In this document: positions 58,187 to 64,000 of the stretch, one piece after another | Position numbering within the stretch: position 1 is the first letter of the stretch | How the letters are laid out: every line of letters starts with the position of its first letter | Assembly: GCF_013463155.1 (NCBI RefSeq) | Contig: NZ_CP040781.1 | Span: forward strand, 1,240,001-1,304,000 | Direction: 5' to 3' | DNA length: 64,000 bases | DNA from: Staphylococcus sp. 17KM0847 | GTDB taxonomy: Bacteria > Bacillota > Bacilli > Staphylococcales > Staphylococcaceae | Notes under the pieces: model-generated | What the model saw: the letters and a program-made list of their open reading frames with translations, nothing else | Databases searched by the model: none | What the model was told of the DNA's origin: nothing | Position numbers and translations under genes: made by a program

Positions 58187-58227
58187 AAAACTGGCAAAAT
58201 CACTAACACTGTGATTTTGCCAGTTTT
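58187..58227. terminator. bidirectional terminator
   Basis: AAAACTGGCAAAATCAC pairs perfectly with GTGATTTTGCCAGTTTT over seven bases, between convergent prsA and yhaM. Confidence 0.92.
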
Positions 58228-58231
58228 ATAG

Positions 58232-59173
58232 TTAATCTAATTTTTCTGGTTTATAGAAGCGTCTATTTTCTAAACCTTTAATTTTAGCAGTCATTGTTCC
58301 TTTTTCTGTTGTTTTAAAAGCCTTATCAAACATATTCATACGTGCATCTATATTATCAATAAAATGTAAAATTTCAGCTTCTTTCACTTGTGGTACTTTC
58401 GGTGAGCCATATTCAAGCTTTCCATGATGTGCCAATATCAGATGACGTAATAATAAAACCTCTTCTCCTTCAATATCCAATTGTCTCGCAGCCTCAGCAA
58501 TTTCATCACTTGCAATAGAAATATGACCTAATAAATTCCCTTCCAATGTATAAGACGTAGCAATAGGTCCTGATAATTCTACAACTTTGCCAATATCATG
58601 TAAAATAATGCCACTGTATAATAAGCTCCGATTAATGCTTGGGTAAACTTGACATAATGCTTTTGCTACTTCAAGCATCGTAACAACATGATAACTCAAT
58701 CCACCTACAAAGTTATGATGCATTGAGCTTGCTGCAGGATATGTGAGAAAGTCCGCTTCATATTTGTTCAATAAATGACGTGTGACACGTTGTAAATTTG
58801 CATTTTCAATTTCAAAAATATAATCACGTAAGACCGTTTTAATTTCATCAGGTGTCATCGGTGCACTATCAATAAAATCACGTGTTTGCAGACCATCTGC
58901 CTCTGTCGCAACGCGGTATTGTGTCATTTTCAGCTGACGGTTATTACGATAATTAATAACATCACCTTTAACATGAATAATTAATTCCGGCTTTAACACC
59001 TCAATATCTTCTTTAGTGACTGTCCAAAATTTTGCTTCGATTTCACCGCTCTGATCTTGTAATTTCAAAGTCATATAATCTTTACCTTGATTAGTGACCC
59101 CTTGTGTTGCTTGATGGATCAGAAAAAAATGATTCACTTTATCTCCTGGCTTTAACGTTTCTACATGTCTCAT
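58232..59173 (-). CDS. yhaM: 3'-5' exoribonuclease YhaM
   Basis: 313 residues. An N-terminal OB-fold (about 10-85) precedes an HD domain with ILHDIGK near 190 and [10 protein letters not shown] near 250. YhaM, also called Cbf1 in S. aureus, is a metal-dependent exonuclease that trims a few 3' nucleotides of RNA. It lies 18 bases after the yhaN stop, the same order as in Bacillus. Confidence 0.95.
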   Translation of the reverse strand: MRHVETLKPGDKVNHFFLIHQATQGVTNQGKDYMTLKLQDQSGEIEAKFWTVTKEDIEVLKPELIIHVKGDVINYRNNRQLKMTQYRVATEADGLQTRDFIDSAPMTPDEIKTVLRDYIFEIENANLQRVTRHLLNKYEADFLTYPAASSMHHNFVGGLSYHVVTMLEVAKALCQVYPSINRSLLYSGIILHDIGKVVELSGPIATSYTLEGNLLGHISIASDEIAEAARQLDIEGEEVLLLRHLILAHHGKLEYGSPKVPQVKEAEILHFIDNIDARMNMFDKAFKTTEKGTMTAKIKGLENRRFYKPEKLD

Positions 59174-59191
59174 AGTTCAACGCCTTTCTTT

Positions 59192-62119
59192 CTATTTCTC
59201 GAGTTTGCTTAACGTCACAGTTTGCTTAGCAGGTAATGTTCCGTCTTGGTTACATGTAAAGTATAGCACTTGATAAGTATTTGGCAATGTACGTAAGAAA
59301 GACATCATACGTTTTTTACGTACCTCATCAAAATGTACAAATGCATCATCAATAATAATTGGCAATGAATAATAAGGCTTTAATACTTTGATCAAGCTAA
59401 TACGCAAAGCAAAATAAAGTAGCTCTTTTGTTGATTGACTCAATTCAACCGGATGATACATTTGACCATCTTTATGGCGTACCATTACTTCTTCATTCTC
59501 ATAAGTGACTTTCACATATTGACCCTCTGTTAGTGTTGCATAAATATCTGTCGCTTCATGAACAACTTGTGGTAATCTTTTATCTTTAATCTGCTTAATA
59601 TGTGCATCAACAAGTGTCTCTAAATAACTCAGCGCCGCCCAATCTTCTGCTAGACTGTTGAGTTGGTTACGTTTAAGTTGATATTGATGTTTTAAATGTC
59701 TTAACGTATCATCCGTTTCCATATGGTTGATTTGTGCAGTTAAATCACTCACTTCACTCTGTAAAGTAAGATAACGATCATTGTAATCATCTATTTGCTC
59801 TTCAAGCTTATCGTATTCTCCTTCTAACTGTATTGCTGTTTTTTCACTCAATTGAGAGCTTTTCTCGTAACCATAATCTTGATTTTCTAAAAAGTGTGTT
59901 AAATCATTAAAACGTGAAAGTGCTTGTTGATAACTTTGGTAACGATCGTGATGCTTGTAATAACTTTCTTCATCTATCGCTCCAATCGTATTAAATAGCT
60001 TTTGAATTGTACTTTGTTTTTCGGATATACGCTGCTCTAATTGTTTGATTTCATTACTGATTAACTCGAACTGTTCTCGATTTTGTTCGTATCTCATAGT
60101 ATCTGTTTGTGCATGCTTTATCCACTCACGTACATCGTGGAAGAGTGATACGCGATTAAATACTGAAAAATGTACACCTACAGATTGCTCTGCATTATTA
60201 TAAAAAGTTGCTATTTGTGCATTTAATTGTTCTTGTTGTGTTCTCAACTTCTTCTGTTCATCATGATATGTTTTAATTTGTTGTATCGTTTGAATAGCAT
60301 CTAACAATAAATCATCTGACATTTTATCGGAAAGATATAAGCTTTTACGAATATCTACTATTTGATTATTCACTTGTTCATAATTATTTTGTGACGTTTC
60401 TAGTTGTTTTTGAATATGTGTATATTTTTTCTCAGATATTGCAAGATTTTGCTCACGTTGTACAATTTTATCTCTAAGTTGATATTGATCCGACAATTCA
60501 AAATTCAAATCATATGTCTGTTCCAAGTTTTCTACTTCATTTTCTAATTGTGTAATTTCTTCTGCGAATCTTTCATTATAGCCTAATTCTTTGTCTTTAA
60601 TTGAAAACATACCTATTAGACATATCAATGTCAATACAGCAAATACACTACCAAAGATAAGGTCTGGTATTAAAAAGGCATAAATAGCTAAAGCAACAGT
60701 AATTAATGCGATACACCCCATAGATACACGTAAAATATTTTGACGTTTTACTTTTTCTTGTTTTTCCGCTTCAAAGGATGACTTCATTTTTTCAAATAAT
60801 TGACGTTTTTCATTCAATTCTAGCATACGTTTTTCATATATTTTTTTCTTTTCGAATGTGTCATCTGTTACAAGTTTAGATTTAAGGTCTTTCAACTCAT
60901 CTTCATAAGACTGACGTTCAATGCTATATTCATCCTGCATTGCTTGATATCGTTCCATACTCTGGGCATATTCACGCTTTTTCTTTAAAGCATCACTTGT
61001 AAAGGTTTTTTGAACCTCTGAAGTATCTATATCAAGGTGAACCGTATCCCAACCAATATTGGATTTGAGACCTTCTATTTCTTGTTGATTATTTTCAATA
61101 TCTCGAGAAACTTGCTTTAACTCACGCTCTTGTTGCTTAATATATTCTTCTTGTTTGGCAATGTTATTCATCGCTTGCATGATTTGTGGTTCCGGAACAA
61201 AAAGCTTATCATTTTCATATTGCAATTGTTTACGCTTCTCATCGCGCAGTCCTCTATCGCGTTCCAGTTGATTCAATTGTTGCTTAGCTATTTCATATCG
61301 GTCAATTCCTTGTTCTGGAAAAGTGAGGGGTTCAATATTCAGATCCGCCTCTAATGCTTTCCATTCTTGGACCTGTTCATGTATCGCCACTTCTTTTTGT
61401 TTTTCTTCAAAAAACTGTGTTAAATAGTCTAGATTACCTTTCACTGTCGCCAAACGGTTTGCAGTCTTTTCTCTCGTTTCGACTAAGCGATTGTAAGTTT
61501 CAAGTTGTGCCGCATTTTCTCGAACTTCTAGCTCCAATTCTTTTAATGTTGAGATACGTTGATTAATTTCTGGTTGATGACCTGATTTTTTATACAACGT
61601 TTGCTTCTTTTTATGGATTAAATCACGCATACCGATAAACTCTGTTGAACCAAGTGCACCTGCTTGCATTAAAAAGTTTTGTAATTGCGTTTCAGACATA
61701 TGCTTATGAATATCTTGCAACCCTAGCACGTTGAATGAAAAAATATCTTGGTATGTACGCTTATTGATATAATTTAAATGCTGCTGTAACCATGCTTCGT
61801 CTTTAATTGCACCATTAGGCATATATACCTTTACATCACCTTGTGCACGCCCTTTGACACGTTCAACCTCTACTTCTGTGTTATCATCTAAAACCAAAGT
61901 GATACGACCACCATATTGATTACCCATACGCGGTTCTAATCGGGGTTCACTCTCTTTCTTTGTTGGAAAACCAAATAAAATAGAATGAATAAATGCTTGT
62001 AGCGTAGACTTTCCCGCTTCATTTTCACCAAAAATTTGTGTGATATGTGTATTAAAAGTGACTTTACGTTCTACAAACTGTCCATAACCATAAATTTCAA
62101 CAGCCTTTATTTTCATCAT
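59192..62119 (-). CDS. yhaN: SbcC-like AAA ATPase YhaN
   Basis: 975 residues. Walker A GENEAGKST at about 30-38, long coiled coils, a two-helix membrane segment near 455-505, then SQSTKELLYFALR signature and Walker B LPIIIDDAFVHFD near the C-terminus. This is a Rad50/SbcC-like architecture with a membrane anchor, as in Bacillus YhaN. With YhaO it probably forms a DNA-processing complex at the membrane. ATG at 62119 or 62116, overlapping the yhaO stop. Confidence 0.9.
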   Translation of the reverse strand: MMKIKAVEIYGYGQFVERKVTFNTHITQIFGENEAGKSTLQAFIHSILFGFPTKKESEPRLEPRMGNQYGGRITLVLDDNTEVEVERVKGRAQGDVKVYMPNGAIKDEAWLQQHLNYINKRTYQDIFSFNVLGLQDIHKHMSETQLQNFLMQAGALGSTEFIGMRDLIHKKKQTLYKKSGHQPEINQRISTLKELELEVRENAAQLETYNRLVETREKTANRLATVKGNLDYLTQFFEEKQKEVAIHEQVQEWKALEADLNIEPLTFPEQGIDRYEIAKQQLNQLERDRGLRDEKRKQLQYENDKLFVPEPQIMQAMNNIAKQEEYIKQQERELKQVSRDIENNQQEIEGLKSNIGWDTVHLDIDTSEVQKTFTSDALKKKREYAQSMERYQAMQDEYSIERQSYEDELKDLKSKLVTDDTFEKKKIYEKRMLELNEKRQLFEKMKSSFEAEKQEKVKRQNILRVSMGCIALITVALAIYAFLIPDLIFGSVFAVLTLICLIGMFSIKDKELGYNERFAEEITQLENEVENLEQTYDLNFELSDQYQLRDKIVQREQNLAISEKKYTHIQKQLETSQNNYEQVNNQIVDIRKSLYLSDKMSDDLLLDAIQTIQQIKTYHDEQKKLRTQQEQLNAQIATFYNNAEQSVGVHFSVFNRVSLFHDVREWIKHAQTDTMRYEQNREQFELISNEIKQLEQRISEKQSTIQKLFNTIGAIDEESYYKHHDRYQSYQQALSRFNDLTHFLENQDYGYEKSSQLSEKTAIQLEGEYDKLEEQIDDYNDRYLTLQSEVSDLTAQINHMETDDTLRHLKHQYQLKRNQLNSLAEDWAALSYLETLVDAHIKQIKDKRLPQVVHEATDIYATLTEGQYVKVTYENEEVMVRHKDGQMYHPVELSQSTKELLYFALRISLIKVLKPYYSLPIIIDDAFVHFDEVRKKRMMSFLRTLPNTYQVLYFTCNQDGTLPAKQTVTLSKLEK

Positions 62120-63306
62120 TTATCACCTCTTTTTAACTCAGCCTTAATCATTGACTCTGCACGTTCAATAAGTGCTTTACGATCATGTTGTAAGTAATGA
62201 TCAAGATATTTAGATGCTTTAGGATTCATATATAAGTCACTTAGTGCCTGTTCATACAACGTGTCATCTTCAAGCAATTCTGAATCAAATTCATTAAAAA
62301 TAGATGTTTCTTCAATATTTGGATAATAGATATCGAGTGTATCGATTAAAATAAAGTATTGCTCATTTTCCTCATAGTCTAAAATCATGGCTTTCACTTG
62401 CTCAAGTACTTGTGAATCAATACGTTCATCACCTAAAACATTCAGCTGTAAACGATAAAAAGCACGTCCTAAACCACGTACACTTTTTTTGAAGTTTTGA
62501 ATTAAATCATACAATTGTTGTTGACCAATGTCCTCTGTTTCTAACACTGCTGTTTCAAAGCGAATAAATTGTGTCGGGACAAAACGTGTCTTAAGTGCCA
62601 CATGATCTCCCTCAACAATTAAACATCCTTTTTCACCTTGTTCTTTAAAATGACGCCCTTGAATATTACCGGGATAATGTATTTCTGGTAAATCACTCAA
62701 CTGTTGACGCTTATGTATATGACCTAAAGCCCAATAATGATAAAGCTTTGTATTTAAATCTTCTAATCGAAACTCTGTGTAACGATGAGCAGTTTGAGAT
62801 TTACTATACGTACCATGCAATATTCCAATATGAACAATATTACGGTCTACATTAGTCGGATAATCATCTATTTTATTTTCATAACTTGCTGATGCTTCGT
62901 AACTAAAACCATGTAAATGTACAGTATCACCTGTTTTAGTAATCGCTTGATATGTTTCAACATCCTTTGAAAATACAGTTACATTTTGTGGCCAATCTGA
63001 TGTAATACGTTCTGATAGTGGATCATGGTTACCATGAATAATATATACAAAAATTTGTTCTTTTTCTAAACGTTTAAATTCTTCTTTTAAAAACACTTCA
63101 GCTTTTAATGTACGATTACGCTGATCAAATAAGTCACCGCTAATAATCATAAAATCTACCGTTTCGCGTAATGCAACGTCTACAATTTTTTTAAAACTTT
63201 CATACGCACTATTTTCAACATCACGTAAAATATTGGGGCTTAAATGTTGCTTGGATACAAACGGACTATCTAAATGTAAGTCTGCACAATGTAAAAATTT
63301 AACCAT
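62116..63306 (-). CDS. yhaO: SbcD-like metallophosphoesterase YhaO
   Basis: 396 residues. Calcineurin-type motifs: HCADLHLDSPF at 6-16, SGDLFDQRN near 58, GNHDPLSER near 93 and ALGHIHKR near 195. It is the Mre11/SbcD-like nuclease partner of YhaN. The ATG at 63306 has GGAG at nine-base spacing. It leads the operon yhaO-yhaN-yhaM. Confidence 0.93.
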   Translation of the reverse strand: MVKFLHCADLHLDSPFVSKQHLSPNILRDVENSAYESFKKIVDVALRETVDFMIISGDLFDQRNRTLKAEVFLKEEFKRLEKEQIFVYIIHGNHDPLSERITSDWPQNVTVFSKDVETYQAITKTGDTVHLHGFSYEASASYENKIDDYPTNVDRNIVHIGILHGTYSKSQTAHRYTEFRLEDLNTKLYHYWALGHIHKRQQLSDLPEIHYPGNIQGRHFKEQGEKGCLIVEGDHVALKTRFVPTQFIRFETAVLETEDIGQQQLYDLIQNFKKSVRGLGRAFYRLQLNVLGDERIDSQVLEQVKAMILDYEENEQYFILIDTLDIYYPNIEETSIFNEFDSELLEDDTLYEQALSDLYMNPKASKYLDHYLQHDRKALIERAESMIKAELKRGDK

Positions 63307-63723
63307 CCACATCGTCTCCTTTTACAATTGTTAATTCAAAAACAAACTAAAATTTTGACCCATTGATAAAAACATCATCCATTATCAAAAAGTTTGTAGG
63401 TATTCATTTTAAATTTTATCAATGATTGTCACTGATTTATACAACATATTATATAGACTCGTAAAATCTCTACACTTCTAATATATAATGATTCTTCTTA
63501 TTCTAGCATAATTCATCTCTATATGACGTTGCTTTGTTATTTTTTATAAAAATGATGTTAAAACAGGACTGAGACAGAGTAAAAATCGTCCTAATCCAGT
63601 ACGTAAATATCTATAAGTGGCAATTGAATAACGACACTCTAAAAAATGCTCCCTTCGTAGTATCGCTAGTTACAATACCTTGAAGGGAGCATGATCACAC
63701 ATTAAAAACCAGTGCCTATATGA
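63307..63723. other. 417-base intergenic region
   Basis: AT-rich sequence that should hold the yhaO promoter, a short GC-richer block near 63560-63600 (GGACTGAGACAGAG) resembling dispersed staphylococcal intergenic repeats, and the terminator of the next gene at 63641-63692. No ORF supported. Confidence 0.5.
63641..63692 (-). terminator. terminator of the YheA/YlbF-family gene
   Basis: On the minus strand ATGCTCCCTTC pairs with GAAGGGAGCAT, with inner GTAT/ATAC, followed by TTTTT. Confidence 0.88.
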
Positions 63724-64000
63724 TTAGTCTTGATAAATTTCATCTAAAGGTTTTACAATGATTTGGTTGATTTCTTGGAAGACTTGGCTCATTTTTTGCT
63801 CAGCATCCATTAATTCAGAAATATTGCTGTCTTTTTCAATTTCTTGAGCTTGCTCTTGAGCTTTTTTAATTTCTTCTTCTGTTACTTGTTCACCTTGCAT
63901 TTGTTTTTGTTGGAAATTTAATTGTGTTTCACGAAATTCATCAAATAATTTTTTTGAGTCTGCATTTTCGTTGACTTTAGCATAAGCCTCTTTAATTGCA
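63724..64000 (-). CDS. YheA/YlbF family protein (UPF0342), C-terminal part
   Basis: The 91 C-terminal residues are visible and the N-terminus lies beyond the right edge. The sequence is a long helical, Gln/Glu-rich protein ending PLDEIYQD, with [18 protein letters not shown] in the middle, typical of UPF0342/YheA. Related YlbF-family proteins form the Y-complex that tunes RNase Y; for YheA no function is settled. Position beside yhaO matches Bacillus yheA. Confidence 0.85.
   Translation of the reverse strand, partial: AIKEAYAKVNENADSKKLFDEFRETQLNFQQKQMQGEQVTEEEIKKAQEQAQEIEKDSNISELMDAEQKMSQVFQEINQIIVKPLDEIYQD

Overview
The window is a chromosomal segment of a low-GC Gram-positive bacterium and is almost certainly Staphylococcus. 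The gene order (pepV-dat, murJ, leuS, rot, ribDEBAH, sagB, sigS, tal, metK/pckA, menEC, a tRNA array, hemEHY, traP, ecsAB, prsA, yhaMNO) is the one known from S. aureus. The proteins look clearly diverged from S. aureus, and an L-lactate dehydrogenase gene sits beside rot. I therefore favour a non-aureus species, perhaps of the hyicus/intermedius group; this is inference.

Layout. 1-9.1 kb: an M42 peptidase fragment, a lactonase-like hydrolase, trmB, an aminoglycoside-phosphotransferase-like kinase, pepV-dat, a YtxH-like protein, rsuA and the lipid II flippase murJ. 9.1-16.4 kb: a flavoprotein, a rhodanese, leuS under a T-box leader, an MFS transporter, and a radical-SAM/methyltransferase pair matching MnmL/MnmM. 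16.5-20.6 kb: rot, ldh with a Rex operator, an alpha/beta-fold protein without its nucleophile, and proline dehydrogenase. 20.7-24.4 kb: the riboflavin operon behind an FMN riboswitch. 24.5-31.3 kb: an FAD/NAD protein, a 25-codon ORF, sagB, sigS with a ComK-like gene, tal and two crcB genes. 31.2-42.2 kb: a membrane-anchored coiled-coil protein, metK with a SAM-I riboswitch, pckA, hydrolases, yidD, menEC, and a pcp-DUF969-DUF979 operon probably serving pyroglutamate uptake.

42.2-46.4 kb is foreign: a repressor, an ImmA/IrrE-like protease, two or three unknown small genes, a DUF3644/HEPN-type protein with an R-N-x3-H motif, a structured intergenic RNA candidate and a tyrosine integrase. It ends at the 3' end of tRNA-Ser. 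It looks like the lysogeny module of a prophage or phage-inducible island whose other modules are gone, and it occupies the neighbourhood where S. aureus carries the island vSa-beta.

46.4-47.1 kb is an eight-gene tRNA array (fMet-Asp-Phe-His-Gly-Asn-Glu-Ser) with a strong promoter. 47.5-64 kb is core again: a YdeN-like hydrolase, hemEHY for coproporphyrin-dependent heme synthesis, traP, ecsAB, hit, a YtxH-like protein, hpr, a DUF3267 protein, prsA, yhaM and the SbcCD-like yhaO-yhaN pair, closing in a YheA/YlbF-family gene.

The best candidates for unexplored biology are the HEPN gene with its neighbouring RNA structure and small ORFs, the 20-bp perfect palindrome in front of sigS, and the tiny ORF at 26.2 kb.
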